64,000 nt of DNA from Acanthopagrus latus (lineage: Eukaryota > Chordata > Actinopteri > Spariformes > Sparidae). The notes beneath the pieces are model-generated. The model was given only the letters and a program-made list of their open reading frames with translations. It did no database searches and was not told the DNA's origin. The position numbers and the translations under genes were made by a program. Shown piece by piece: positions 24,771 through 40,267 of this stretch (the first letter of the stretch is position 1; each line of letters opens with the position of its first letter). Location of the stretch: assembly GCF_904848185.1 (NCBI RefSeq), contig NC_051039.1, forward strand, positions 6,594,497 to 6,658,496, written 5' to 3'.

Positions 24771-27700
24771 GGAACAAACACATAAAGATTAATAAACTAT
24801 TAAAGACAAAAACGGTAGCTGAGAAAAAAAAACTGTGTGTGTTTACCTTGAGAAATGTGCTGACCACTTCCTGCTCTGTTGATCGTGATGGAGCGTCACC
24901 CATGAAACGCATCACCGCTTCACAAAAAAACACAACAGACACACACACACACAAACACATAGGTCAGCAATATTTAAACATTAAATATCAGATTTTGTTG
25001 AGTAATTGAGCACTTGTGTATTTAAAATCTGATACAAGAACATGTCATTTTGACGGAGGGTGAATCGGAGCCCAGATGTAATGAGAGAAATGTAATGAGA
25101 CGATGTAATTAGAGGAGAGATGAGCGAAGGCGAGAACTTACACAGGAAGAGATCAGCTGCCACTCTGTTCATGGCTGTGTCCGTGAACTCTATCAGAGAC
25201 TCAGTCAGTGGAGTCTGCAAAAAAAAATCACACAAGAGTAATTTATACTGTTCAGTACATCAAATACATGATCAGAATATGACAGTTCAAGGATGCTTCA
25301 AGCTTAAGGTAGAAGAAAAAGGCACCTTGGAGAACTTGATCATGTCAATGGGCTCTCTGGACTCTCTGTTCTTGCTTTTGCTCTTCAGTGAATCTCTGAG
25401 AACAAAATCGGTCACAAAGTGCACACAAAGCATTCAGAACAGTCATCACCTTCCTTCTTCACTCTCTCTGTACAATCTGATGAAACGTTACTTTGAGTTA
25501 ACCTCTCAGATTTCTCTGGGTTTGAACATTGTTGTAAACATTTAGGGGAATGTACACAAAGCTGCTTTGAGTACAGTAAGTTTATGTAATAACTGTGTCC
25601 CACTGCTGAATTTAAGATGGTCTCTGTGTGAGGTTTGTGTGTTTCTGTGTGTTTATGAGGATTTTCACCCAGTGTGCACATTTTCCTCCTTTGTCTCACC
25701 CTTTCCCTTTGGAGTCCTGTCTGAAGTACTTCTTGGCAAACTCCAACATGTCGTATTTACTGTCCTGCAGAAGCCTCTCGTCCAGATCTCCATCAGCAAA
25801 GCCATCAAGGGAGATCCTCTGAAAATCAGAGACTGGCAGTGAAAAACAGTCTAAACAAATATGAAAACAAAAACATTCTATATGTGAGGGTGTGTCTGTG
25901 TACCTCAATCGTCTGATCTATCTCATGTGCGGCCATGGTGGACGCCACGGCGACAGCGATGGCTGATGACACAGCAAACTGTCCCGGTCCTCCCCGCGGC
26001 TCTGCCGTGCGGTCCAGTGGCAGGGACAGGAAGTCAGGAGGCGCGATCGGATGGACGCACTCGACTGGGAACGCACCGGAGCGGCTGAACACAGACCCAA
26101 ACTTCCAACCTGACACGCACACACGGAGCAGAAGGAATCATAACAACCAATCATACAAAAGCTTCAGCACCTGGGGGCTTTGTGTCCTTAAACAACTGTC
26201 ACCTCTGCTGAGAGTACTGATCACAATCTGCCTTTCCTACAGCAGGTCAGCTTTTCATTTAAACAAGTCAGATCCTTATCTGCACGCTTTTCTCTCTCAT
26301 TTACAAGACTTAGCTCTCCCTGTGGCTGCGCTGATAACCTGGCACTTAATACAGCCCTTGATTTAACTATAGATACCATACACATGGGTATTTCCGTCAC
26401 TTGAGAGGACAACGTATTGAGCGAAATGAATTCACTTCAGGGTAAGCTTAGCCTCAGCCACAGCTAAAACATGCCTCAACACTTGTCCAAGGCACTGAGC
26501 AAAACATACCCAAAGATTCAAACCTGAACGTGTGTGTGTGCTTTGTGAGGTTCATTCATTCATGAAGTCTTGGTGTTTGATTTTAAGGACAAAATAAATA
26601 CATCAGTGTAAATAACAAAAGCATGTGTGGAGGCACACACTGAATTTATACGATCCAGCATCTGTTGAGCGATGGAATGACGTGACTTCTCACCTGCAAT
26701 CGTATTTCATCTTTTGTGTCCTCGAAAAAAATGACACGAATCAATACTTTTTAAATTGCATCGCCATCTTCTATCTGAAATATAATTTTCTGATACAATA
26801 TTGCATTTAAAAAGCGCTGCCGGCACCGTCAACATCACAGCACCTACTTCTCCTCGGCTTTAGATACCATCACACCTCCAGGGTAAACAGACACATTCTT
26901 GGTGAGTAAATCTCTCAAAGCTGTCAGTCTGAATTGTCACCTTGTTTACTTTTAGGCCTTGGCAATGACGCTGACATCTGGTTGGGTATCAAAATAAACT
27001 GATTTAATGAGTACTCACCAAAGTCTGGAGTGTCTCTTTTCAGCTCCTCTAAATACACCACCTTCTTTCTCACCACACAGCCGTAGCTGTAACCTGGAGG
27101 CCACACACAAGACAAAAAACACACACAAACAAACACTCTCAGATCATAGATTCACTTAATAAGATGACAGGATTTCTTTAACATGTATCATGGTGTCTCA
27201 CCCTTCTCCAGGCCGTCCATAACCTGCAGCCTGATGATGTCACCTTTGTGAAAACTGAGCATCGAGCGGTCGTCCGTCACAAAGTTTCGCTCTGCGATCA
27301 CATAGTCTGAGTCCTGAAGACGGAGAGAAAGATCACACACAGATTAATACGCTCAGACTTTCACACAGGTTTCTGTAATGTTATATGTACACACGTATTC
27401 AGATTTTACGTTTACTGCTGCTTCAGTTGCTGATTTGTGATACATTCAGTTTGTGCAGATGAAAGAAAAAGCCATCGAGGTAAAATCTAAAATCATCGCA
27501 TTTACAAACTCCGGGAGACTACTTCTGTTGTCTGCAGTTAATTTGTTAGCAAACTGGTTTCAGGTTTGAACAAGCTGAGAAAGAGCAGAGAAACAGAAAT
27601 GTGTATCATGAACAAATGTTTTTGATACGGGTGTCAGAATAAGAGATGTTTGGTTAATTTTCCTTCTCAGAATCTGTTAATTTGTTGATTAATTTGCAGA

Positions 27701-30700
27701 GAATAGGGTTTAAACCAAACTTTGTAACAAACTGCATTTCTATCTTTGGTTGTTTATTGTTGAATAATACGAAAGTGCTGTTTGTTCTTTAATTTATTTG
27801 AACCAGCAACCTTCCGACCACTGGTCGTCCTGCTCTACCCGCTGACCTACAGCCGCCATAATATAGTTTTAACTTGCCAAACTGTAACCTGCAAAAAAAA
27901 AAAACCCTGTGTCTGTTTATGTTTGTGTGTGTGCGTCTGTGTGAACTGGTACCTTCTTGATCTCATTGATGAAGGTGTCGATGAGATGTTTGACTTGCCG
28001 TGCCTTGGCTGAGAACAGGATCAGTTTCTCATTGGTCAGATTGAACTCCAGCATGTTCTCAGAGGGGATGGTTACAAACAGGATGTCTGCATAGCTGAAA
28101 AAAAATCGCAATTAGGATTATACGGTTATTTTTGGTTGACTAATCTGTTTATCATTTTCACAATTAATGTTGTGTTGTTTCTTCTATAATATGGCAGAAA
28201 ACCGTGAAAAATCTCTTTCCAAAGCCCAAGATGATGCCCTAAAAATGTCTTGTTTTGAAAATAAGCCAAAGATCCTGAACTAGGAACCTGAAATCAGACA
28301 ATTTGGAACAAACCGAGAACCTGAATATCAGCTGGCCTCCAAACAGAAATGTCAAACTCTTAAATATCTGTTTAAGCTTTAAAAATCCAATAATGGTTCA
28401 TTACAAACTGGGGAACAACTAGATAAAATGACAAAATTTGATATTTTTCTCTGTGATTTACAACTCACCCGACACAGAACAGTAAAATAAACTTATCTGG
28501 AACATTAAATAATTTCCAAACAAAGACAGAACAAACAGGACTTACGTGTAAGGTCGCAGCACTCTGAAGTAGTCTGGAGCTGCAGCGCTGCTTTTTACTG
28601 TCTTCAACAGTTTAATACCGCTGTGGGACACCGACAACACCTGCACACCTGTTCCTACACTACCCTGCACACACACACACACACACACAGTGGTTTAATA
28701 AAGATGAAATAAACACACTCAGTAATTATTATCCTCTGGGGATCTACCATCCTCACCGATGCAGGGAACAGACGGGAGAAGTATATTTCCCAGGTTTCCC
28801 TGGCTGCCGTGATGATTGTCTTCTTCACGTGCTCCTCCACTGGATCCATATTCTGTTCAACTCTGTGTTTAGCTGTCATTCACACAAACAGACACAGGAA
28901 CTCATGAATGTCAAAGAGATGCGTTTGCATGAGGGCATTCGGTTATGAAAAAAAAATAAAAATGTCTGCAGGAAGAACAGACAGACTACCAAAAAGAGCT
29001 TTCATTTTCTGCCTTTCATCCCGCGTGATGCGAACACACGCCTCTGACAGAGTGTCGTTCACAATCTGCAGGGGAGAACAGAGGAGAAGACAGGAGAGGA
29101 GGACACAGCACAGGTAATGTTGGAGATGATTTAGTTTGATCTTTTCTGTTGTCAGGTAAAAACACAGAGTACAATTGGTGAGAGGTTAAAAAAAAGTGCA
29201 TTTATTACTTTTTTTTCCATACATATTAAACAAATGTAGATACATGTAAATGTTTTCCATCCATTAACCCTACATTGATTCAACTTTCTCGATACCCTTT
29301 GGACCACCAGTGCCTATATTGGGATGGATGCTTAGTGTGATGCAAGTTATTGGAGTGTCTCTGAATTTGTTATATCCCTAAAATCAGGATCAGGAAATAC
29401 ATGGTCAGGTTTTCCATCAGGTTAAGTTACCTGTTTGAAGATGAGGTCCAGCACCAGAGGATTGTTGAAACTGTCTTTGGGATAAAAAACCTGTAAAAGA
29501 AAGAAAAAAAAAAAACTCAGTAAAACAGTAAAATAAAACACAATCATTTTGACAGCTGATCAGTGTTGTTCTTTGTGCATGCACACACCTCCTTCCTGAG
29601 GTACAGTCTCCAGGGGACATTAGTGTAGGTGTAGTGCTCCTCATTGGTTCTCTGATGAAGCTGCGTCTGGATGGTCTCCGTCTCCATAGGAAGCTCTCGA
29701 GAGACTGCACCAGACAGGTCACATTTTGTTTCAGTTCATCCTGACACTTTGACTGCCTCTCGCTGTTTTTGCTCCACTCTTACTTCAGAGAATAAAGGAG
29801 TAAGATGACGCGTTTCCACAATTTGCACATTAGTAGGGTCATATGGCGCCGTGCCACCAACCTGCTGTGAGAGTCAGTGTGGTCCTGTTTAACTGCCCCT
29901 CTGTACTCCTGACCTTGTCTGGAACACGCTGATTGGTAATAAATAGGTTTCATGTATTTGCCTCTGGTGTGAACGAACTGTCACTCTCTGCATTAACAAG
30001 GTTGAATCTGACAGAATAAAGTTGAGAGGGTGAATGTAACTATTGGCATATTACAGAAGAGGTACTGCTGAGCGTTGAGGTGACAAGTCTCTCTGTGGGT
30101 TTGCTTGTTTGGGGTGTGGCTCTCTCCTACATTTTACTGAGGAGTGGCTTATCAGGTGCAGACTTGATTTATTCCAATCAAATGTCCCAGCAGGAAATTT
30201 TACAGATCACTTCATTTCTTCCCTTCTACTAGATGGCAGGCTACACAGTTTTTGTTTAAAAAATAATAAAAAATTAGTTGTCAAAACGTATATAGGGATC
30301 AATAATAAACAGGTTATCTTCGATGCTGATGGTGTAAATAAGAAGTTAAATTGATTTTTTTTTTATTGCTTCAAAGTATCACGAAGCTCAGCAGTGAACA
30401 GAAGAGTCATGAATAAAGGAGAAGACTGTAAGCTGATTGAAACACTGTGGGCTGATTTTATGTCCTGCAATAAACCTCTTAGAAATAACACACTGTTTAG
30501 TTTTGGTGAGAGACAAAACCAGAAAGCTTCAACAAAGTTTTCTGTATTTGAAGATGTACACAAGAGTGCCTCTTTCAGACCGAATCAGGGCGTTGCGGTG
30601 ATTAGCACAGGGTTATTCAGCACAACTGGGAATTATAATTGCTTGGTTTGTGACCACGAACTCTACTTGGATGGCGCCCATTTCCGGATCTTGGCTTGGC

Positions 30701-31756
30701 AGCAGCAACAACTCTTCCAGAGAGGTTTTCTCCATCCAGAGGAGTTTTGCAGAGTATCTCTTCTCCCCTGATGGTGCAGTCTCCTGGCAGCACGATGTTG
30801 CTTGCGGCACTGAGAATTAATGTTTGTGTGTCTGTCTTATTTTGGCCTGGTTTCATCCAGACACCAAACGTGTCATGTCAAGCAGCACTTCAAAGAAAAA
30901 AGACTTCCATTCTAAGTATTTTTGTAGCAGGTTATATTATCATAAAGTCTCATTTTCGCATGACCTCTGGCTTATGTAATTGGCCACCGCAGCATGAAGT
31001 CGATTTGCTTTTTACTTTTTTTGCTGCGAGACTTCTGCAATGTTGGGTCTTTTTTTCCTCCCAGCAACCCCTGCAGTCCACACAGAACACACTACACACA
31101 CAAAGTGAATCGAATGCCTCACAATCTATGCCTGATTTGGTCTGCTTCTGGTACCTGGAGGAGGAAGGGGGAGAGGGCGAACAGGCGCTCTCGTCTTGGT
31201 GGTCTTGGTGGGTTTTTGTCCTCCCTCTTTCATTGCAGATGCAGACGGTGAGGCGGCTACAGGACGTTTGGGCTGGACAGACAAAAAAAGAAGATTTTTT
31301 TTATTACGGTGCACGTCCAAATCTCTGCGTGTGCTGATGAATTTGCAGAAACGTGTGTGTGTGTTGGTGTGTGTGTTTGTGTACCTGTGGAGCAGGAGGG
31401 TTGTCCATCTGGGGTTTGAGGATCTGTAAAGCTTCATCACGAGGGGTTTGCTTCTTTTTAAACTTCCCCTCTGGTCTCCTAAATACATCCACATAATGTC
31501 AACATCAAATATTGCAGTTTACAAGATCAACAACAAATGTACTCTACTGTGTAATCCGTGTGTTTGTGCATGTCAATACAATAATTCTGGTGCTGTGTGC
31601 TCGCTGTGAGCTACAACATCCCACTCGGTGTCTGTTAGCGGTTTGCTGTAGTCCTGGCTTCACAGTATGCGCAGTTAATTCTGAGGATAGCATCAACTGC
31701 TGTGCTTATTTACAAGCCTAAATCAAGAGGACTGTACCCACTCCTCTACCTTTATG

Positions 31757-31814
<58 letters not shown>

Positions 31815-34800
31815 ATCTCACCCTTTGCCCGCAGGAAGTGGGTCTGGCGCCGGAGGCGGGGAGTTGTATCTTTTGATGATTTCTTTGACAGAAATATGTA
31901 ATAATGTAGATTACGCACCAAATTCTTCTTTTGGCAATGTTTCAACTGAAAATACTAAATGATGTGATTGTTAGATATCAAGAAAAAGCTGACCTAATCG
32001 ACTACATCATTCAGTCATTGTATATAAATCTGTTTATGAATCATGACATCAGCGTTTTTCAGCTTTTGAAGTCAGATACCTTGGATAGCTTGGCTGGGAA
32101 CCACGTGATCTGCAGACTGCGATGAGAACTTCACCACCTCTCCAGCAGGGGGCGGAGGAGACGTCACAACTGGAGCTAACAAACATAAAAAACCACAGCC
32201 AACAAGGAGTTATGCCCTCTTGTGTAAAGCTCTCTTAAGTTTAAGGGACTTCCTCTCTGATTCTTGCTTGGTCACTCCCTCTTGTTTCTCTCTCTTACCA
32301 AACTTCCTGACTGGTGTGTCCTTGTTTATAGGGACGCCTGGAGCCTTCCTCCGAGGGACGCTGTCCTCACCTGACTGAACCTGAAAGATTCAGACAGAGA
32401 GGGCAGAGGGTTTGCACTCCAGCTTTGCAGACATTATGTCTCTTGTGGTTTGGTTGAAGTCAGGACAAAGTCAGAGCAGAGAAGAAGAGAAGAAAAACAA
32501 CACTGTACTGGACTGTAAATGCAGCACATTTCTTTTGTTACGCAGCGCAGCAACGTGAGAAATAAACCTGCAATTCAGCATAATTATTTTTGTCAGTATC
32601 TTCGTTGCAATTGTTATTTGCGGCATCCCAAAAAAATGTGGACTGGCATCAAAACATCTCATAATACAATGACTAAACTACTCAACTAAGATCAGAACAA
32701 AAGAAAAGTTGTACCTGACTCAGCCCTTCTTCACTTCTGTTTCGAGACTTTGACTACAGATATATTTAACAAGTACAGCATTTACAAATTCTGATTCAGT
32801 AGGAAGAAGAAGAAGAAGAAGAAGAAGAAGAAGAAGAAGAAGAAGAAGAAGAAGAAGAAGAAGAAGAAGAAGAAGGGTGCACCAGGGTAAAGCCATGCAG
32901 TGTAGACTATAGAGCCAAACATGTCGTCATGGCTGCTGTGGATATTTTTTTGTTTTTTAGAGTTTCAGAGGAGGACAACGCAAGTTTTGTGTGCTATTGT
33001 CATTTTTCTGACTGTGGTCTGTGTAAGGTGCACATTTTTACATGCCACGTTATATTTGTTTTTACCATCTCTTTATGATCTGTCGCACTTGCATTCCCCT
33101 CAATGACAGAAATAAGTTTTTTTTTTTTTTTTATCTTGGACCATCTGTTTCCGCACCTCTTTTTTGCTCACCACTTTTTGCTCATCATTCTGATGTCTTC
33201 CTGTTTTGAAGCAGACAAGCCACCCACTCTTCCCATAAAAGGAAACTGCATCTGCATATCATTTTTCCTGGGAAGACCTTGCTTGCTGTTGCTGGATTTT
33301 ACAACTTTAACATCTTTCATGAATTAAAAAGTACTGAATAATTATCTAATGTGTTCCTTTAGACTGTTACCTCACATGTCTGATGAGTTACTGACCTGTG
33401 CAGCAGCTTTAGGCTGTCCTGGCTCAGTTTTGTTAGTTCTGCTGAAGCTCGTCTGAGGTTTGGGGTTAGGGTGGGTTGCTTGAGGCTGAGCTGTGGGCCC
33501 CGCAAGAGGCTGTGATGGAGTTTGCTCCTGCTGAGCAGTAGGAGGAGGATATGGGCTGGGAGGGATGTTTGTTTCGGCGTAGGGAGTGGGAATGAAGTTA
33601 GCGTAGGGGCTGGGTGGGATGTTAGCATATGGACTTGGGGGTATGACAGCATAGGGGCTAGCAGGGAAGTACGGGCTGGGAGGGTGCTGGAGCAGAGGGC
33701 TCATGGGAGGGCTTGTGATCGGGGAGGTCGGGGGACTCGTCACTGGGCTGCTGACGATGGCCATGGCCTGCATGGTCATCTGCTGCGCCTGACAAACAAA
33801 AAGATGATGTATTAAATCCAAAGCAAGAGCGCGGGAACAAATAAACAATCGAGATTCAGTCGGCGGTTTCACCATGATGATGGCCTGCTGGTTCATGATA
33901 GCCTGCTGCTGCTGGGCCAAAACATCCTGCTGGGCATCTGGAGGAGAAGAGGAGGAGAGACACAGTCAACGGGATCGAGGGATATAAATGATTTCTGATG
34001 AGTTTGTTCTCTCATGTGTCTCCTCACAGTTGATACGCACCAGGTGTTACAGGTGCCACTGCAGCAACAGGAGGCGTCATCACGCCTCCCACAGGAAGGA
34101 CTCTCACAGCTGTGGACCCACAAACACACACACACACATCAAAACACTGTCTGATTTTAAGTATGTTTGTTTTATTAAACGTGCTAATGATGTAGAGAGT
34201 TATTGAGGTTCTTCCAGTGTGTCTAAGGCTCTGTCCAAATTAAGTGCACTGAATCTGCTATCTGCTGTTTTTATGTGAGTACCTGAATTTAATGTAACAT
34301 GAAGAGAAAGCTGTCAACAATTTACAGCAACTGATTACATTTGAGAAGCTGGAACCAGCAAATGTTTGACAATATTGCTTGAAAAACAACTGTTATGTTG
34401 AAGCGATTATCAAAATATTTGTCAGTAGGCCCGCAATTTTTTTTTTTGATGAAGGTAAAATGTGTGAAAAAACAGCAAATATAATCAAGTACAGTGGTGC
34501 TGCACCAATCTGCAAATCTCAATCTCCAAATGTAAGAACACATTTGATCAGTTCACACCTCAACAAATGTCACATCATCACATTCATTTTTGTTTTTTTT
34601 TGCTGTGAAAATGAAAACTGAGATGCAATAAAGATAATTTTCATTAATCGTGAATCATATCGCATTCGTGGTGTGACTTTTTTCAGGTGACTTATAGAAT
34701 AATCGACTGATCATGAACAAATATTACAAGCGCGAGACAAAATGATGTGATGTACTTGTACTTTTGAATGAGTGAACAAGGAGTGAGTTTTGATTTACCT

Positions 34801-37800
34801 CCAGGTGGAGGTGGGGGGCCGGATGACCGTCCTTCCTGTTGCCACCCCCCTCCAACTCCCCCAGCCCCCTTCATCCTGCTGGACAGTGCTGCAGCTGATT
34901 CTACTTCCTGTGAGGACAGACAGACAGGCAAGACAAACAAAAGTAGCCCATTTTTTTTATAATCAATTCTATCGGCAATGGGACACAGGAAACCCTGATA
35001 CAGATAATCATGAAAATGCTGAATATCGGTCCTGATAATCAATCTATCTCTTACAGCAACATAATATAGAGATATTGTATTTACCCATACTGTGAAGAAA
35101 CTAAGCATTAACAATAAAGATTGGGATTATGCTGCAAGAGTGGTTTTTATAAGTTTCTGTGGATGTTTCGTCCAGTTCTGACATGACTGGTGGGAACCCA
35201 CTGCTAACCTCTTAAGGAGAAAACTATAAACTGATGTGAGTATTCCTTTGATCAGTGCGTCTGAAAGGGAGACACACAGAATGATGAAACATATTCATAT
35301 CGTTTTTGTAATCTGAGCACTTTTGGACTGTCGGATCAGAGGGATCCCGCTCTAACGTGTGCAGCCGATCCATCAGAAATCAGCCACTGACCCATAAATC
35401 CACAGGAGTGTGTGTGTGTTTGTGGGCCATGTCTCATTAAATAGTAAGCCCTTCATTTGCCAGAGTGTCAGTTCCTCGTAAGCAGATCCCCGCGTTGCCT
35501 GGGTGGGAAATCACCGTGGCGATCTAGTGGCTGTGACAGTTACAGTAACTGGGTAACGTAATAGGTTGCTGGGAGAGGTCTGTAGAACACATCTGATACA
35601 TGCTAATCCCTGTCAGCCACATCCGATAGCACGGCTAACATTCACCACATCGGTGTCCCAGCTGAAGACTGATAGATCCAACATGGCCAGCATTCACTGC
35701 ACCATTGCCCCGGCTAGATACGTTAGACTTTAACCCAATCAACCATCATCAGATTTTACCGCGACTGTATTTTTCATGAGCGGAAAAGAAAGCTCTAAGT
35801 CAAACAGAGCTCATGACAAACACCACACCTCGGCCATCTGCTACGTGCAGTGTACAACAATTTCAACACTTTCTACTGCTTGTTGTTACATGTGCAAGTA
35901 GCAAACCAGGTTTTTACTTCATGTTCTATTACAGTTGCCCCCTCAAATGTATGCTGAAGTCCTGGATTACAGATAAAGCACCTTATTATAAATAATAGCT
36001 GCAACAACAACGTGTACCTTTACGATTTAGGTTTTCTCTTCAGTTCAGAAGGACAAACTTTCCTTATTTCCTGTACACTGCGCTAAAAAAGGCCTAAAGT
36101 CTGATTTCCAGGAGATTGGCCTGAACCAAATGTTTCTGAGATGTGTGGGAACTGCTACAGTTTATCTATACTGTTCATGTGTTTAAAATGTAAAATTGTG
36201 ACTTTTATTCAATGAATGAATGACAAGAATGATCCAGCTGTATTATCAGCATTTAGCTCGTTTTTTTAAAATATTAATTTAAGCCCATGTTTTAACAAAT
36301 ACACTCGTTATGATGTGGGCTCACTCCGTGGTAACACAGAAATAGAGCTGTACAGTGGCTGACAGCTAATGGTTGACAGAGGAATCTCCTCTCAAGGGGT
36401 CAAGAGTGTCAGTCTGAGTGAATTATGTAACTTACTCCAGTTCCGTCAGACAGGACAGGGTCAAACAGGCTGTCGAGATAACGATCCATCCCTCTCTGAG
36501 GCTCGAAGTCTGTGAGAGGAGAGGAGAGGAGAGGAGAGGAGAGGAGAGGAGAGGAGAGGAGAGGACTTTATTGTATACTGTTTTAAAAGTGTGTCTGTGA
36601 GCATTCATATTCATTTGCTTATATGAGTACCTTGTCCATCAGAGCCAGGTATGGCTGAAGACATGACGTCATTATTCATGTCAAACCCACCACCTAACAG
36701 GCTTCTGTAAAACAAAAGAGAACAAGAATTCAAATAACTCCAGCATCTTTATCAGCACTTAAACTTGCAGTAGTGGAAGGAACACCCAGAGCCTTAACTT
36801 TAGTCAAAGTACATCAGTTTTATTAGAAAATTTGGATGGTGGCGTAACAACAAGGCTGCCTAGAAAGAGAAAACTGTTTAACCACTTTTAATCACTGTTC
36901 ACTTCCTGTTTCAACTGCTAAAAACCGGGTAATTTAAGAGGCTGTACAGACATTTTGTTGCTGTCTTTATGTCAACAAAATCAATTTTTTTCTAGCATTG
37001 AGCAAAAGTACTTAGTTACTTCCTACCACTTGAACCTTGACAGTAACAATCTTATCTTTTTGTATGTGTGTGTGTGTATGTGTGTGTGTCTCACATGCTG
37101 GCATTGGGCCGCACTCTGGTTGGTTCCTGTGCAGAGATGATGAAGTAGCTGCTGTGTTTAGGGAAGTCAGCAGGAAGCTCCAGGTCTGACATGAGATCCA
37201 GAACATAGTCTGAGCCCTCCAGCTCAACCCACTGAGCCGGCTCCTTCAGCAGCACTGACCAGCCTCGACGGCCTTCCACCACGCCCCTACACACACACAC
37301 ACACACACATACACACAAACAGATTTTTTTTTTCTCCTTTTTCCCTGCAGTCCAAGCGACACACAGTATTTTCATGTTGATGTTTTACAGTAAGATAATA
37401 CCTGTGTTGTAAGATGTCTTTGGCCATTTCTTCTCCTGTTGTCCAGGAGTGTAGAGGACAGAGGAATGACGTACCTGAACGAGAAAGTACATGAAAATAG
37501 CTTCTGAGATACAGCAATTACACAACAAAACCTGCAGTTGTAAAACGACACGCTGTGTTTTTTTCATCTTAAAATGCATTTAGAACCATTTCAATCAGAT
37601 TACGAAATAATTCCCCAACTGTATCACTATAACAAGGTTGCAAACAACCTCCACTGTCTGTGTATGAAGATTTACGCAGACACCAGCATCAACAAACACA
37701 CACAAACACAGCCGGTGAACCAGAGAGAGTATCAGGTGTTGTCTAATCCTTGGCAGACTTGCCAAAAGGCCAGAGGACAGATTAGCTGGATGAGAGGAGG

Positions 37801-39864
37801 AAATGAGAGAGAGACAGATAACTCTGTTGTGCTGAAGAGTGCACACACTGACTGGGCTCAGGTAAAAAAACACACACAAAAAAAACAGAAAGTTGGGGTT
37901 GGGTCAATGAGAGGGAGTAAAAGTCATAGGTAGTCAAAAATAGGCTTCAAACAGGTACAGGTGTTCTGTGTTTTCTTCATATGTTAGCAATGTGTAGAGT
38001 GCAACACAAATATATTCAGGGTAAGGACACAACAATTCTTTAGACAATCAATATGGTTATCTCTCTGTTGCAGGAATATAGGAGGTCACAGTTAATCTTG
38101 AGAAATAATATCTCTCTAAAAAGAAATGCATGGCAAAAGTGGCAGCATAAAATTCTTTGAATAGTTACCACAGATGCAGATATCGGTGCGGTGCTCGCTC
38201 AAGGGCACCTGAAGCATAACTCTGGCATTTGTAAAACTAGGCACTATTTAATTTTCCACTTTAAAATGATCATCTCAGATCAAAACTCATGTGTTGAAAC
38301 ACCAGAATCACATGCAAACAAAGTGACCAACAGAGGCAGCAGTGGACCATTAAGTCCCATGTTCTGTGAGGTAAAATCTGCAAGGTAAAATTGTTGTTTT
38401 TTTCAATGGAGTCTGGTGGCTTTGGAGAGAGACATGTAAAAGCTGTTTCTGGATAAACAAAAAGGATCTTGTTGGGCCTTTAACAAAAAAAAGGTCTATC
38501 TCTGTAACAACCTGAGCCTGTCAGTGGCATAAAGACATTCTTTTAGTAGACATACTTTGACAGAAAATTATTATGTTGCAGCAGGTTTTAAAACACCCTT
38601 AAACTATAGATGCTGAGTAAAGAAATATTTTGCAAGCAGTTCTAAATAATAATTTAAAATCCCCTCCTTGACCATTTAACAACATGTGCTGTGTGTGTGT
38701 GTGTGTGTGTGTGTTCTCACCATCAAAGCAGTGTATGTGGAGAACAGTGTGTGCTCTCTTGCGATTGGCAGTCCACTCTAGCAGACAGGGTGGATACGTT
38801 CGGACATACTCCGGCCCGACATTCAGCCGCTGCAGAGCTTGAAGCAGACGGTGCTGACATACACAGTCGTAGCCCTCCGGCCCATAGTCTGACACAAACC
38901 TATAACAACAAGCACAATAAAGAGGTCGCAAGAACTGAAATCACGCACACAGCTCACACAGGAAAAGCAGGTGATACAGATAGTGTTCAAATAAATATAG
39001 AGGTGCTGCTTTTCTTTGTAGAGTAATGTTTATATTTACTGTGTTGCTTACTTTAACAAGTACTTGGTCAGCCTCTGAGAGGGCAGGAAGGCAGACAGAC
39101 AGGAGGAGAGCAGGAGCCAACCACGCTCTGAGTTCAAAATGTTCGGATTCCTCCACGCCTGACGGAGAAGAAGAGAATATGAAAGTAAAGAGATTAAAAT
39201 GACCAATAACGGTGAAAGATTCTGTCTTATTTGGGCACTGGGTGGAAAAAAAACAAACTCACCTGATTGGCTACCTGAGCCAGAATCTCATCACGTAGGC
39301 TAGGATTGGCAAGTCCTCTCTGGATGATGTAGTTCCCAAACAAATTCTCCTGAGCCCCATTTAAGTTGGGGTCACCCATAAATCTTAGTATCTATCAGGA
39401 GCAGAGACATTGCCAACAGAGAGCTTCTTAGTTGCAGCTTTTCACGTAATGCTTCTGCATACTACAAAATCTACAAAATGTTTGCATATCCAGTAAGCAG
39501 TGGACACTTGCACATGATGTATAACAGGAATGAGAGCAAACTTAAGGCTTGTATTTTACCCGAAGGCTCTTGAAAATTGTACTGCTACAGATTAGAGGTT
39601 TTAACCATGAAAACATGATGGTAAAACATAGAAAAGCCTTTTTAAAACAAAAAAAGGAGATTTTTTTTTTTTTGCATCTGTCTGAGATATTTCCCAGCAT
39701 AACACTGGAAGCTGGAGTTTCCCAGCAGCATGTAAACACAACAGTACCAGAATGAAAACGTTCACAGCTCCTCGTTTTAGCTCCTCATCCATTCGAATAA
39801 GAGAATTTTCTAGCGGGGCTGTCAGCATCCCAAACAGTGGCTCCTACAAAACACAAAACACACG

Positions 39865-39898
<34 letters not shown>

Positions 39899-40214
39899 CA
39901 CAAACACACTCAGAATTTAATATAAACAGTGACTGTTTACGTAGTTAGAGCCACACAGCAACACTGTCCCGGGAAGACACAGAGGATAACTTATGTTTTA
40001 TTCATGTGTCACATGTTGACTCTGTGTTCCTCTGTGTTCCTCTGTTTGTGTGTGTGTGTGTGTGTTTGTGTGTGTGTGTTTACCCTAAATATGGCTCGGA
40101 TGTAGTGTGTCATGAGGTAGTTGTTGATATCCAGGGGCAGGGTCAGCTGGGGGTCAACCAGAACCTTTGGAGCCTGAACCACCGCCAAACAGTCAGAATG
40201 GAGCTCTTCACCAC

Positions 40215-40267
<53 letters not shown>

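Noticed and set aside
30394..31337. Two overlapping plus-strand frames of 125 and 213 codons
   Set aside because: No recognisable protein, no splice or poly(A) context, and the longer one runs antisense through a real myo15a exon (31272-31155).
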